Shown here piece after piece: positions 52,729 to 64,000 of a DNA stretch of 64,000 nt (position 1 is the stretch's first letter; the number at the start of each line of letters is the position of its first letter). Where the stretch lies: the NCBI RefSeq assembly GCF_002091635.1, contig NZ_BDAC01000012.1, forward strand, positions 62,001 through 126,000, read 5' to 3'. The notes below the pieces were generated by a model. It searched no databases. It had not been told where the DNA came from and worked only from the letters and a program-made list of their open reading frames with translations. Source of the stretch: Pseudomonas indica NBRC 103045. Its GTDB lineage: Bacteria; Pseudomonadota; Gammaproteobacteria; Pseudomonadales; Pseudomonadaceae. A program made the position numbers and the translations under genes.

Positions 52729-53346
52729 ATGGGCGTGACCAATAGGTTGGCCTGTTATTCCGACCCCGCCGACCACTACTCCCACCGCGTACGTCTTGTG
52801 CTCGCCGAGAAGGGTGTCAGCGCCGAAATCATCGATGTCGAGCCGGGGCGTTGTCCGTCCAGGCTGGCTGAGGTGAACCCCTACGGCAGCTTGCCGACGC
52901 TGGTTGATCGTGACCTTGCGCTGTACGAATCCACCGTAGTGATGGAATATCTGGACGAGCGTTACCCGCATCCGCCCCTGTTGCCGGTCTACCCGGTGGC
53001 GCGTGCGAACAGTCGGTTGCTGATGCACCGTATCCAGCGTGACTGGTGTGCCTTGGTGGATCAGATTCTCGACCCGCGCAGCAAGGAGGCGGTTCGTGTC
53101 CAGGCGCGCAAGGAATTGCGGGAAAGCCTGACCGGCGTATCGCCCCTGTTTGCCGATAAGCCGTTCTTTCTCAGTGAGGAGTTGAGCCTGGTGGATTGCT
53201 GCCTGTTACCGATTCTCTGGCGCCTGCCTGTGCTGGGAATCGAGCTGCCGCGTCCGGCCAAGCCCTTGCTGGACTACATGGAACGGCAATTCGCCCGCGA
53301 GGCCTTCCAGGCCAGTCTGTCCACCGTCGAGCGCGATATGCGCTAA
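52729..53346 (+). CDS. sspA: Stringent starvation protein A
   Basis: A 205-residue GST-fold RNA polymerase-associated protein that influences stationary-phase and virulence gene expression. [23 protein letters not shown] and [35 protein letters not shown] are typical. GGAGGA precedes ATG 52729. The catalytic Ser/Cys of active GSTs is not evident, as expected for SspA. It precedes sspB by 16 nt. Confidence 0.96.
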   Translation: MGVTNRLACYSDPADHYSHRVRLVLAEKGVSAEIIDVEPGRCPSRLAEVNPYGSLPTLVDRDLALYESTVVMEYLDERYPHPPLLPVYPVARANSRLLMHRIQRDWCALVDQILDPRSKEAVRVQARKELRESLTGVSPLFADKPFFLSEELSLVDCCLLPILWRLPVLGIELPRPAKPLLDYMERQFAREAFQASLSTVERDMR

Positions 53347-53362
53347 GCCGAGGAGGCTCCTG

Positions 53363-53779
53363 ATGAAGTCCAGTCGTCCCTATCTGGTTCGTGCCCTTTA
53401 CGAGTGGATCGTCGATAACGATTGCACGCCCCATCTGCTGGTGAATGCCGAATTTTCCGGTGTTCAGGTGCCGCCTGGTTTCGCTAGCGACGGGCAGATC
53501 GTGCTGAACGTTTCTCCCAGTGCCGTACGGCATCTGCATATGGATAACGAGGCTGTCAGCTTCGAAGGCCGCTTTGGCGGCGTTGCGCACAGTCTCTATA
53601 TACCGACCTCTGCGGTGCTGGCGATCTATGCCCGTGAGAACGGGCAGGGCATGGTGTTCGATCTGGAGCCTCCGATTCCGGAGGAGGATGACGAGGAACC
53701 CGGTCCGGACGACGATGGCCCTTCCGGCGGCGAGCCGCCGCGACCCAGTGGGCGGCCCAGCCTGAAGGTGGTCAAGTAA
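53363..53779 (+). CDS. sspB: ClpXP protease specificity-enhancing factor SspB
   Basis: A 138-residue adaptor delivering ssrA-tagged proteins to ClpXP. The folded part is residues 1-100 (SSRPYLVRALYEWIVDNDCTPHLLVNAEFSGVQVP), followed by an acidic, flexible linker and the C-terminal ClpX-binding motif (PSLKVVK). GAGGAGG precedes the ATG. Confidence 0.97.
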   Translation: MKSSRPYLVRALYEWIVDNDCTPHLLVNAEFSGVQVPPGFASDGQIVLNVSPSAVRHLHMDNEAVSFEGRFGGVAHSLYIPTSAVLAIYARENGQGMVFDLEPPIPEEDDEEPGPDDDGPSGGEPPRPSGRPSLKVVK

Positions 53780-53812
53780 CGAAAAAGGCGATCCGAGGAT
53801 CGCCTTTTTCGT
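53780..53812. terminator. Bidirectional terminator between sspB and the BON-domain gene
   Basis: CGAAAAAGGCGATCC pairs with GGATCGCCTTTTTCG. A-run and T-run flank the stem, so it can end both convergent transcripts. Confidence 0.92.
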
Positions 53813-53836
53813 GCCCGTCCCGGAGCGGGTGATGAG

Positions 53837-54987
<1,151 letters not shown>

Positions 54988-55353
54988 TCAGGTATCGAAG
55001 GCATTCTGGACCCAGTTCAGGCGCGGGGGCGAGCGACCATCATCATTGATGGCAACCACATCGAAGCGGCACGGGTATCTGGCCCAGCGCGCTTCCTTCT
55101 GCAGAAAAAGCTGAGCGGCGGTGGCGAGCTTGGCGCGCTTGCGCGCATCTACGCTTTCCAGTGCACCGCCCCAGGCGGAATGCCGTCTGTAGCGTACTTC
55201 GACGAATACTACTGTATCGCCATCGAGCATGACCAGATCGAGCTCGCCGCGCCGGCAGAGCCAGTTCTGCGTCAGCAGGCGCAGGCCTTGCTGCTGGAGA
55301 TGCCGAAGCGCCAATGCTTCGGCGGATCGACCGCTGGCCTGCGTGCTGCCCAT
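54988..55353 (-). CDS. yraN: YraN-family (UPF0102) endonuclease-like protein
   Basis: A 121-residue protein with a restriction-endonuclease-like fold. GRSAEALALRHLQQQGLRLLTQNWLCRRGELDLVMLDGDTVVFVEVRYR contains the GELD and VEV(R/K) nuclease motif, with Arg in place of the usual Lys (VEVRYR). Function is unknown. It overlaps the lpoA stop by one base. The start at 55353 is used; an in-frame extension upstream lies in lpoA. Confidence 0.92.
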   Translation of the reverse strand: MGSTQASGRSAEALALRHLQQQGLRLLTQNWLCRRGELDLVMLDGDTVVFVEVRYRRHSAWGGALESVDARKRAKLATAAQLFLQKEARWARYPCRFDVVAINDDGRSPPRLNWVQNAFDT

Positions 55354-57164
55354 CAGTAGCTGTCGTCCGGCAGTCGCTGGACCTGGCCGTCGCGGAACTC
55401 CGCCCACGGCAGTTGGCGCTCGATGCGTTGCGCAGGGCTCAGGCTGAGGCGGCCGGAGAGGCCATCAATCTGGGTATCCGGCAGGGTCTTGAGCTGGCTC
55501 AGCCGGGGAGCGAGGCGGTAGGCGTCGACCCCCATGGCATAGAGTCGGCCGAGGCTGCCGCCGGCTTGCGGCCATTGCGCACTGACCTGCTGGCGGAGCG
55601 GATCGTTGACGTTCAGCAGCCAGGGGGTTTCGCAAAAACGGATGCCGTTCAGGTCGAGGTACTGGCGTTGTTCATTGCTGCCGGTGAACAGGTGTGAAGT
55701 GGCGTAGACGGGCACGTCTCCCGCGTACTGGAAGGCGAGAGTCGGCTTGATCTGCTGGGCCTGTTGTGGGGTGGCGGCGAGGAAGATGAAGTCCACGTCC
55801 TGGCGACGGGTCGGCTGCGCGGCGACCGATATGCCGAGCACATTCTGCAAGCGCTTGGCGCGTGCTTCGCTCTGGCGCAGTTGGAACAGGTCGGCGATCT
55901 GCTGGGCCAATTGCACCGGCTGCTCGACGTGCTCGGCGGCGATCAGGCTGCCGCCGGCCGCTTCCCAGCTCTGCCGGAACGCGCCCAATACCCGGTCGCC
56001 CCATTCGCCGCGGGGCACCAGGGCTACGGCGCGGCGCATGCCGTCTGCCCAGGCGCGCCGGGCTACTTCACGGGCTTCGTCTTCGGCGGCGAGGCCGAAC
56101 TGGAACAGTTGTGCCGGGCCTTCCTGGCCTGCTTCGCTGTAGTTCAGCGCCAGGGTCGTGATCGGCAATTGCTCGTGATCGCTGAGTTGCTTGACCAGCG
56201 GCTTCTCCAGCGGGCCGACCACCAGTTGTACACCTTCGGCCTGGGCCTGGTGGTAGAAATCGTCCATGGAGCGCAACTGCGAGCTGTCGTACAGAACGAT
56301 GTCCGGTGGGGTCTGGCCTGCCTGCTGGGCCTGGTAATGGGCAGCGAGGAAACCGTCGCGAAGGGCGCGGGATACCGACGCCAACTGGCCCTCCTGGGGC
56401 AACAGCAGGGCGATCTTGGTGAGCGGTTGGCTGGCGAGTTCCTTCAGCTTGACCAGGGCTTCCGGTAGTTGCTGGGCGGCAGGATGCTGAGGATTCTGGG
56501 TGCGCCAGGCGTCGATGGCAGCCTGCTGCTGCTCCAGGGTTGCCGAACTCTTGGTGATGCGCGCCAGTTCGAGCCAGCCGGTCAGGTCGGCGTCGCCATT
56601 CCCCTGTAGCTGGTCAAGCGGCAGGCTGGAGACCAATCCCCAGATCGCTTCCTGATTGGTGGTTTGCGCCTGGCCGCTGAGTAGCGGCGCGATGAATACG
56701 CGCTCCCGGGCGGCGGCCAGCGTCTGGCCGTCGGCTTCCAGGGCGGAGGCTCGCACCAGTTGAGTGCGAATTTGCTGTTCCACCGGCAACTCGCTCAGGT
56801 GGTCCAGGCTCGGGTGGCTCAAGGCCTTGAGGGCTGCCTTGGGCTGGTTGCGGGTCATGGCGAGTTCGGCCGCCAGTGTGCTGGCGAAAATCTGTTGTGC
56901 CGGCTTGAGCCCGTCCAGCGGTACCTGCTCGAGAATGCGCGTGGCGCGTCCCGTGTCCTTCTGTTTGTAGGCCAGATCGGCTGCCGACAGACGCAGCAGA
57001 GCCGCCTGCTCCGGCTTGCTCTCGGCTGCCTGTTGCAGCAGTTGCTCGATGCTGGCCTGGGGCGTGCGCGGCAACTCCCCGAGGCTGGACGTGGGCGAGC
57101 TACCGCAGGCGACCAGCAGGCCGGCTAGACACAGGGCGGAGAGCGGGCGCAGGCGAGCGATCAT
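55353..57164 (-). CDS. lpoA: Penicillin-binding protein activator LpoA
   Basis: A 603-residue outer-membrane lipoprotein that activates PBP1a. The lipobox LAGLLVAC puts the acylated Cys near residue 20. The N-terminal half is TPR-like (about 40-250) and the C-terminal half resembles periplasmic binding proteins (KIALLLPQEGQLASVSRALRDGFLAAHY onward). It heads lpoA-yraN-diaA-dolP. ATG 57164 has AGGA upstream. Confidence 0.95.
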   Translation of the reverse strand: MIARLRPLSALCLAGLLVACGSSPTSSLGELPRTPQASIEQLLQQAAESKPEQAALLRLSAADLAYKQKDTGRATRILEQVPLDGLKPAQQIFASTLAAELAMTRNQPKAALKALSHPSLDHLSELPVEQQIRTQLVRASALEADGQTLAAARERVFIAPLLSGQAQTTNQEAIWGLVSSLPLDQLQGNGDADLTGWLELARITKSSATLEQQQAAIDAWRTQNPQHPAAQQLPEALVKLKELASQPLTKIALLLPQEGQLASVSRALRDGFLAAHYQAQQAGQTPPDIVLYDSSQLRSMDDFYHQAQAEGVQLVVGPLEKPLVKQLSDHEQLPITTLALNYSEAGQEGPAQLFQFGLAAEDEAREVARRAWADGMRRAVALVPRGEWGDRVLGAFRQSWEAAGGSLIAAEHVEQPVQLAQQIADLFQLRQSEARAKRLQNVLGISVAAQPTRRQDVDFIFLAATPQQAQQIKPTLAFQYAGDVPVYATSHLFTGSNEQRQYLDLNGIRFCETPWLLNVNDPLRQQVSAQWPQAGGSLGRLYAMGVDAYRLAPRLSQLKTLPDTQIDGLSGRLSLSPAQRIERQLPWAEFRDGQVQRLPDDSY

Positions 57165-57285
57165 GTAAGCGTTCCTGTTTACTCGTGCAAATGAGTCCCG
57201 GATTGTACCCAAGCGTCACCGGGGGTGCGATGCCGATGGCATGAAACCGGCTACAATGCCCGCTTTCCATGTTGCGAGGTGTGTT
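57165..57285. promoter_or_regulatory. Divergent lpoA/rsmI region
   Basis: A 121-nt gap. TACAAT at 57251-57256 is a good -10 toward rsmI, with no strict -35 at 17 nt. The rsmI ribosome site is GAGG at 57276-57279. Confidence 0.45.
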
Positions 57286-58161
57286 GTGACGGCTCCGGGT
57301 GCTCTGAATTCCTCTGTCGGCACGCTCTTCGTTGTCGCCACACCGATCGGCAATCTGGACGACATCAGTGCGCGGGCGCTGCGGGTGTTGCGCGAGGTAT
57401 CCCTGATCGCGGCGGAAGATACCCGTCATTCGGCCCGGCTGATGCAGCACTTCGGTATCTCCACGCCCTTGGCGGCCTGCCATGAGCATAACGAACGGGA
57501 TCAGGGCGGTCGTTTTCTTGCCAGGCTGGAAGCGGGAGAAGATGTCGCGCTGATTTCCGATGCGGGTACGCCGCTGATTTCCGATCCGGGGTTCCATCTG
57601 GTCCGACAGGCGCGAGCGGCCGGAGTCCCCGTCGTGCCGGTTCCAGGCGCCTGTGCTCTGATTGCCGCACTATCGGCGGCGGGCTTGCCATCCGATCGCT
57701 TCGTCTTCGAAGGGTTCCTGCCGGCCAAGGCGGCTGCGCGCCGGGGGCGTCTGGCCTTGCTCAAAGAAGAGTCGCGCACGCTGATCTTCTATGAGGCGCC
57801 GCATCGGATTCTCGAGTGCATCGAGGATATGGAAGCGGCGTTCGGTGGTGACCGGCAGGCTGTCTTGGCGCGCGAGCTGACCAAGACCTTCGAGACGCTC
57901 AAGGGGCTGCCTCTAGCTGAGTTGCGCGCCTGGGTAGCAGCCGATAGCAATCAGCAGCGCGGCGAATGCGTGGTACTGGTGGAGGGCTGGCAGGCGCCCG
58001 AGGGGGACGAGGCCTTGAGTGCTGAGGCTTTGCGCGTGCTCGATCTGTTGTTGGCGGAGTTGCCGCTCAAGCGGGCGGCTGCGGTGGCGGCGGAGATAAC
58101 CGGGGTGCGGAAGAACCTGCTCTATCAGGCGGCTCTGGAGCGCCGGCAAGGCGCGGATTGA
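57286..58161 (+). CDS. rsmI: 16S rRNA (cytidine-1402-2'-O)-methyltransferase RsmI
   Basis: A 291-residue tetrapyrrole-methylase-fold enzyme that methylates C1402 ribose. [25 protein letters not shown] near 13-37 and [18 protein letters not shown] near 88-105 are diagnostic. GTG 57286 is chosen for GAGG spacing and the opening [10 protein letters not shown], known in P. aeruginosa; ATG 57241 would add 15 residues that contain the promoter -10. rsmI and lpoA are a conserved divergent pair. Confidence 0.95.
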   Translation: MTAPGALNSSVGTLFVVATPIGNLDDISARALRVLREVSLIAAEDTRHSARLMQHFGISTPLAACHEHNERDQGGRFLARLEAGEDVALISDAGTPLISDPGFHLVRQARAAGVPVVPVPGACALIAALSAAGLPSDRFVFEGFLPAKAAARRGRLALLKEESRTLIFYEAPHRILECIEDMEAAFGGDRQAVLARELTKTFETLKGLPLAELRAWVAADSNQQRGECVVLVEGWQAPEGDEALSAEALRVLDLLLAELPLKRAAAVAAEITGVRKNLLYQAALERRQGAD

Positions 58162-58181
58162 TTGCGGCGAACGGCACCGCG

Positions 58182-58192
58182 CTTGCAGCTTG
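58182..58192 (-). repeat. Single CTTGCAGCTTG arm between rsmI and rnpB (copy 5)
   Basis: The 11-mer CTTGCAGCTTG is identical to the right arms at 11370 and 13441. It lies 21 nt after the rsmI stop and 29 nt before the RNase P RNA. No left arm is seen. The rnpB promoter must lie around or upstream of this arm. Confidence 0.75.
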
Positions 58193-58220
58193 TGGCTGGC
58201 GGCATTAACCTTGGCGGCGG

Positions 58221-58578
58221 AGAGTCGATCGGACAGTCGCTGTTCCATTTCGTTCCGCGAAATGGAAGGGAGGAAAGTCCGGGCTCCATAGGGCAGAGTG
58301 CCAGGTAACGCCTGGGAGGCGTGAGCCTACGGAAAGTGCCACAGAAAATAACCGCCTAAGCGCTTCGGCGCCGGTAAGGGTGAAAAGGTGCGGTAAGAGC
58401 GCACCGCACGGCTGGCAACAGTGCGTGGCTAGGTAAACCCCACTCGGAGCAAGACCAAATAGGGATCCCTTGCGTGGCCCGCGCTGGATCCGGGTAGGTT
58501 GCTAGAGGCGGCTAGTGATGGCCGTCGTAGAGGAATGACTGTCCTCGACAGAACCCGGCTTATAGATCGACTCTCCTC
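58221..58578 (+). ncRNA. rnpB: RNase P RNA (bacterial type A)
   Basis: The catalytic RNA of tRNA 5' maturation. The 5' end AGAGTCGATC (58221-58230) pairs with GATCGACTCT (58565-58574) to form P1. The universal GAGGAAAGTCCGGGC block is at 58270-58284 and ACAGAACCCGGCTTA begins at 58548. AGAGTGCCAGGTAACGCCTGG and GGTAAACCCCACT are also conserved. Total about 355 nt, normal for type A. A T-rich CTCCTTTCTTTC tail may act in termination. The location between rsmI and mraZ is as in P. aeruginosa. Confidence 0.97.
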
Positions 58579-58776
58579 CTTTCTTTCTCCCGCGTTTCCC
58601 GCTCCGGCTTTTCTATACCAAAAAATTCTTACTCTTCAGACTTTACTTTAAGTTCCAGGCTTAGCTTTCTGGTTGTGTTCGTTTTTGTTCTCAAAACGAC
58701 TCTCTTTATTCGCTCCGATTCCCTCAAAAGTTCTCTAAATCTCCGTCCTGTAAGGATTTTTCCGCTTCTGCGCGCC
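58579..58776 (+). other. AT- and pyrimidine-rich gap between rnpB and the mraZ promoter
   Basis: About 200 nt with base composition far from the surroundings. The plus strand is dominated by C and T with runs such as TTTTTGTTCTC and CCAAAAAATTC, and its GC content is visibly low. No coding frame is convincing. It could be an upstream activating region, a nucleoid-protein site, or the 3' trailer of rnpB. Confidence 0.6.
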
Positions 58777-58806
58777 TTGACGCTGGGGTGGGCGCATTCC
58801 TATAGT
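58777..58806 (+). promoter_or_regulatory. mraZ (dcw cluster) sigma-70 promoter
   Basis: TTGACG (58777-58782) and TATAGT (58801-58806) with an 18-nt spacer make a strong promoter facing mraZ. The initiation point would fall just before the MraZ boxes. Confidence 0.8.
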
Positions 58807-58814
58807 GTGCGAAA

Positions 58815-58840
58815 GTGGCATGAAGTGGCATGAAGTGGGT
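58815..58840 (+). promoter_or_regulatory. MraZ-binding boxes (three 10-bp-spaced GTGG repeats)
   Basis: GTGGCATGAA occurs at 58815 and 58825, followed by GTGGGT at 58835, an exact 10-bp period. E. coli MraZ binds TGGG-type boxes at this spacing and represses its own operon. The boxes start 9 nt after the -10, suited to autorepression. Confidence 0.75.
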
Positions 58841-58882
58841 TTTTAGGGCAGGGATAGCTAATCAGAGTGGGGAAGCGCAGCC

Positions 58883-59338
58883 GTGTTTCGCGGAGCTAAC
58901 GCCATCAGTCTCGACGCCAAAGGGCGACTCGCGATGCCGAGCCGGTATCGTGACGAGCTCGTTTCGCGTTGTGCCGGGCAGCTCATCGTTACCATCGATG
59001 CCGTCGACCCCTGTCTGTGTGTCTATCCATTGCCGGAATGGGAGCTGATCGAAGCCAAGCTTCGCGAGCTGCCTTCCCTGCGCGAGGAAACCCGCCGCTT
59101 GCAACGTCTGCTGATCGGTAATGCCGTTGACCTCGAACTGGATGGCAGCGGCCGTTTTCTCGTGCCGCCGCGTTTGCGCGAGTACGCCCGTCTCGACAAG
59201 CGGGCGATGCTGGTCGGTCAACTGAATAAGTTCCAACTATGGGACGAAGATGCCTGGAACGCTGTGGCAGCAGCGGATCTGGCGGCCATTAAAGAGCCCG
59301 GCGGTCTGCCGGATGAATTGCGTGATCTGATCCTGTGA
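58883..59338 (+). CDS. mraZ: Transcriptional regulator MraZ
   Basis: A 151-residue protein with two SpoVT/AbrB-type domains (about 5-50 and 77-120), forming ring oligomers that repress the dcw cluster. [25 protein letters not shown] and [19 protein letters not shown] show the duplicated DxxGR motif. The start is GTG 58883 with GGGGAAG upstream. The stop is followed directly by rsmH. Confidence 0.97.
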   Translation: MFRGANAISLDAKGRLAMPSRYRDELVSRCAGQLIVTIDAVDPCLCVYPLPEWELIEAKLRELPSLREETRRLQRLLIGNAVDLELDGSGRFLVPPRLREYARLDKRAMLVGQLNKFQLWDEDAWNAVAAADLAAIKEPGGLPDELRDLIL

Positions 59339-59340
59339 CT

Positions 59341-60278
59341 ATGACCAGCGGCTACCGCCACATCACCGTATTGCTTGACGAGGCTGTCGAGGCTCTCGCC
59401 GTGCGCGCGGACGGCTGCTATCTGGACGGCACCTTCGGTCGAGGCGGGCATAGCCGGCTGATCCTGGAGCGGCTTGGTCCGGGAGGGCGGTTGCTGGGTT
59501 TCGACAAGGATCCCCAGGCGATCGCGACGGGGCAAGCACTGGCGGCCGAAGACGGCCGCTTCGTCATTGTGCAACGCAGTTTTGCCGAGCTGGGCGACGA
59601 GGTCGCTGCGCGCGGTTTGTCCGGCAAGCTGTCCGGCGTTCTGCTCGACCTCGGTGTTTCCTCTCCGCAACTGGACGACCCGGAGCGCGGCTTCAGTTTC
59701 CTCAACGATGGCCCGTTGGATATGCGCATGGACCCGAGCCGGGGTATCAGCGCGGCCGACTGGATTGCCAGCGCCAGCGAGGACGAAATCGCCCGGGTGT
59801 TCAAGGAATACGGCGAAGAGCGCTTCGCCAAGCGCATGGCGCGTGCCGTGGTGCAGCGCCGTACGGAGAAGCCCTTCGTGCGCACCGCCGACCTGGCGGC
59901 CGTACTCAGTGCCGCGAATCCCGCCTGGGAAAAAGGCAAGAATCCCGCTACCCGTGCCTTTCAGGGCCTGCGTATCCATGTCAACAACGAGTTGGGCGAT
60001 CTAGAGCAGGGACTTGCTGCTGCCCTGGAAGCGCTCGAGGTCGGCGGACGTCTGGTGGTGATCAGCTTCCATTCCCTGGAAGATCGCATCGTCAAGCAGT
60101 TCATGCGCCGCCAGGCCAAAGGCGAGGCGGATAATCTGCCCCGCGATCTGCCTGTCCGCCCTGCCGCGTTCGTTCCCCGCTTGAAGCTGCTCGGCAAACC
60201 GCAGTACGCCTCAGAGGCCGAAACCAAGGCCAATCCGCGCTCGCGCAGCGCGGTCATGCGCGTGGCGGAGAAGCTGCG

Positions 60279-60282
<4 letters not shown>
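59341..60282 (+). CDS. rsmH: 16S rRNA (cytosine-1402-N4)-methyltransferase RsmH
   Basis: A 313-residue SAM-dependent enzyme methylating N4 of C1402, the same nucleotide that RsmI modifies at its ribose. [49 protein letters not shown] and [12 protein letters not shown] are diagnostic. ATG 59341 is used; GTG 59335 overlapping the mraZ stop is an in-frame alternative. The stop overlaps ftsL (ATGA). Confidence 0.97.
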
Positions 60283-62298
<2,016 letters not shown>

Positions 62299-62299
<1 letters not shown>

Positions 62300-63762
62300 T
62301 GCCCATGCCACTCAATCAATTGTTGCCTCAGGCCGAGAGCTCCGTGCTGATCCGCGAATTGACGCTGGACAGCCGGAAGGTGCGCCCGGGTGATCTGTTC
62401 CTCGCGGTCCCGGGTGGACGCCAGGATGGACGTGCTCATATCGCCGACGCCATCGCACGTGGTGCCGTAGCCGTGGCTTATGAAGCCGAGGGCGCGCCGA
62501 TGCTGCAGGCGGACGGCGCGATATTGGTGCCGGTGAAGGAGCTGGCCGATCAACTGTCGGCCATTGCCGGTCGCTTTTACGGCGAGCCGAGTCGCGCGCT
62601 GCGGTTGGTCGGGGTCACCGGTACCAATGGCAAGACCAGCGTCAGCCAACTGGTGGCGCAGGCGCTTGATCGGCTCGGCGAGCGTTGCGGCATCATCGGC
62701 ACCCTGGGTAGCGGTTTCCACGGCGAATTGAAAAGCGGCCTGCACACGACCCCCGACCCGATCGGCGTGCAAGCGGCCCTGGCGCAGCTCAAGCAGGCCG
62801 GTGCCCGCGCCGTGGCGATGGAAGTATCGTCCCATGGTCTCGATCAAGGTCGTGTGGCTGCGCTGGCCTTCGACGTCGCCGCGTTCACCAATCTGTCCCG
62901 CGATCACCTGGATTACCACGGCAGCATGGAAGCCTATGCCGCCGCAAAGGCCAGGCTGTTCGCCTGGCCGGAACTGAATTGCCGGGTGATCAATCTGGAC
63001 GACGCGTTCGGCCGTGAGCTGGCAGGTCGCCAACACGATTCGCGGTTGATTTCCTACAGCCTGACCGATCCGGCCGCTTACCTGTTCTGCCGCGATGCCC
63101 ATTTCAATGACGATGGCGTACGGGCTGACCTGATTACACCGCGTGGCGAGGGCATTCTGCGCAGCTCGCTGCTCGGCCGGTTCAACCTGAGCAATCTGCT
63201 GGCGGTAGTCGGCTGCTTGCTGGGCATGGACTATCCGCTGGACGAAATTCTTCGGGTGATGCCCGATCTGCAAGGTCCCGCAGGCCGTGTGCAGCGCCTC
63301 GGTGGCGGAGCGGCTCCGCTGGTGGTGGTGGATTACGCACACACCCCGGATGCCTTGGAGAAAGTGCTCGAAGCCTTGCGCCCGCATGCGAGCGGCCGCC
63401 TGTTGTGCCTGTTCGGCTGCGGCGGCGACCGCGATCGCGGCAAGCGTCCGCTGATGGCCGCGGTCGCCGAACGCCTGGCCGACGCCGTGCTGGTCACCGA
63501 TGACAATCCGCGCAGCGAAGATCCGGCGCAGATCGTCGCCGACATCCGGGCGGGTTTCAGTGCGCCGGAACGCGTCGAGTTCATGCACGGGCGCGGCCAC
63601 GCCATCAGCCACCTGGTCGCCTCCGCTCAAGTTGGCGATGTCGTCGTGCTGGCCGGCAAGGGGCACGAGGACTACCAGGAGATCGATGGGGTCCGTCAGC
63701 CGTTCTCCGACCTGAACGAAGCCAGCCAGGCGCTGGCCGCCTGGGAGGTCGCCCATGCTTAA
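62299..63762 (+). CDS. murE: UDP-MurNAc-tripeptide synthetase MurE (meso-DAP adding)
   Basis: A 487-residue Mur ligase. The P-loop GVTGTNGKTSVSQLVA is near 109-124. DNPRSED near 401-407 is the motif selective for meso-diaminopimelate instead of lysine. SSHGLDQGRV and DYAHTPDALEKVL are conserved. The ATG overlaps the ftsI stop, and the stop overlaps murF by 8 nt. Confidence 0.98.
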
Positions 63763-64000
63763 GCCGTTGCTTCTCAGCGAAATCGCCGATGCGCTCAGTG
63801 GGCGTCTGGTCGGGAATGATGTCGGCTTCTCTTCGGTGAGCACTGACAGCCGGGCGATTCAGCAGGGCCAGTTGTTCATTGCCCTGACCGGGCCGCGCTT
63901 CGACGGTCATGATTACCTGGGCGAAGTCGCTGGGAAGGGTGCCGTTGCGGCGCTGGTCGAGCGGGAAGTGCCGAATGTGGAGCTGCCGCAATTGGTGGTG
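63755..64000 (+). CDS. murF: UDP-MurNAc-tripeptide-D-Ala-D-Ala ligase MurF (partial, N-terminus)
   Basis: The first 82 codons are present; the gene leaves the window. MLKPLLLSEIADALSGRLVGND and VSTDSRAIQQGQLFIALTGPRFDGHDYLGEVAGKGAVAALVERE are the MurF N-terminal domain that binds UDP-MurNAc. The start overlaps murE, as in other dcw clusters. Confidence 0.96.
   Translation, partial: MLKPLLLSEIADALSGRLVGNDVGFSSVSTDSRAIQQGQLFIALTGPRFDGHDYLGEVAGKGAVAALVEREVPNVELPQLVV

Overview
The window is a stretch of chromosome from a gamma-proteobacterium of the genus Pseudomonas, most like the P. aeruginosa lineage. Codon usage is GC-rich, and the gene order matches the PAO1 segment from about PA4482 down to PA4416 (gatC/mreBCD through dcw). 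No rRNA or tRNA gene, prophage, IS transposase or CRISPR array was seen. One structural RNA, RNase P RNA, is present.

Layout: 1-87 start of gatC (minus). 308-13360 mreBCD-maf-rng-yhdP-nitrilase-tldD, darP (minus) and pmbA. 13458-20546 minus-strand block npr-rapZ-ptsN-hpf-rpoN-lptB-lptA-lptC-kdsC-kdsD, which joins nitrogen PTS, sigma-54 and LPS transport/Kdo synthesis. 20793-28850 plus-strand mlaFEDCB-ibaG-murA-hisG-hisD-hisC. 28895-31482 a VirK-family gene, algW and a Nif3-family gene. 31606-34862 cysD and cysNC, with a four-helix-bundle gene wedged between them. 34919-39320 accessory module of two GH13 glucan/trehalose enzymes and an LLM oxidoreductase. 39449-48699 yhcB, a hydrolase, trpS, zapE, a TPR-like secreted protein, an AraC/GlxA regulator, an acyl-CoA dehydrogenase, endonuclease V and an aldo-keto reductase. 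48975-53779 rplM-rpsI, the cytochrome bc1 operon and sspAB. 53837-57164 dolP-like lipoprotein, diaA/gmhA, yraN and lpoA (minus). 57286-64000 rsmI, rnpB and the start of the division/cell-wall cluster mraZ-rsmH-ftsL-ftsI-murE-murF (cut by the window end).

Most of the window is housekeeping, centred on the envelope: rod shape (MreBCD), septal synthesis (FtsI/L, MurE/F, MurA), LPS export (LptABC, KdsCD), phospholipid homeostasis (Mla), envelope stress (AlgW) and PBP activation (LpoA).

The most interesting signal is a dispersed repeat with an 11-bp arm, CAAGCTGCAAG. It occurs as inverted pairs or single arms, starting within about 25 nt after the stop codons of tldD, pmbA, hisD, cysD, the four-helix-bundle gene and rsmI. 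At cysD/cysNC the inverted arms enclose a complete four-helix-bundle (S23/IVS-like) gene, as if one repeat unit carries cargo while the others are empty. Other points of note are an apparent ATT start codon for mreC, 10-bp-periodic MraZ boxes, a C-terminal domain on TrpS, and an AT/pyrimidine-rich gap between rnpB and mraZ.
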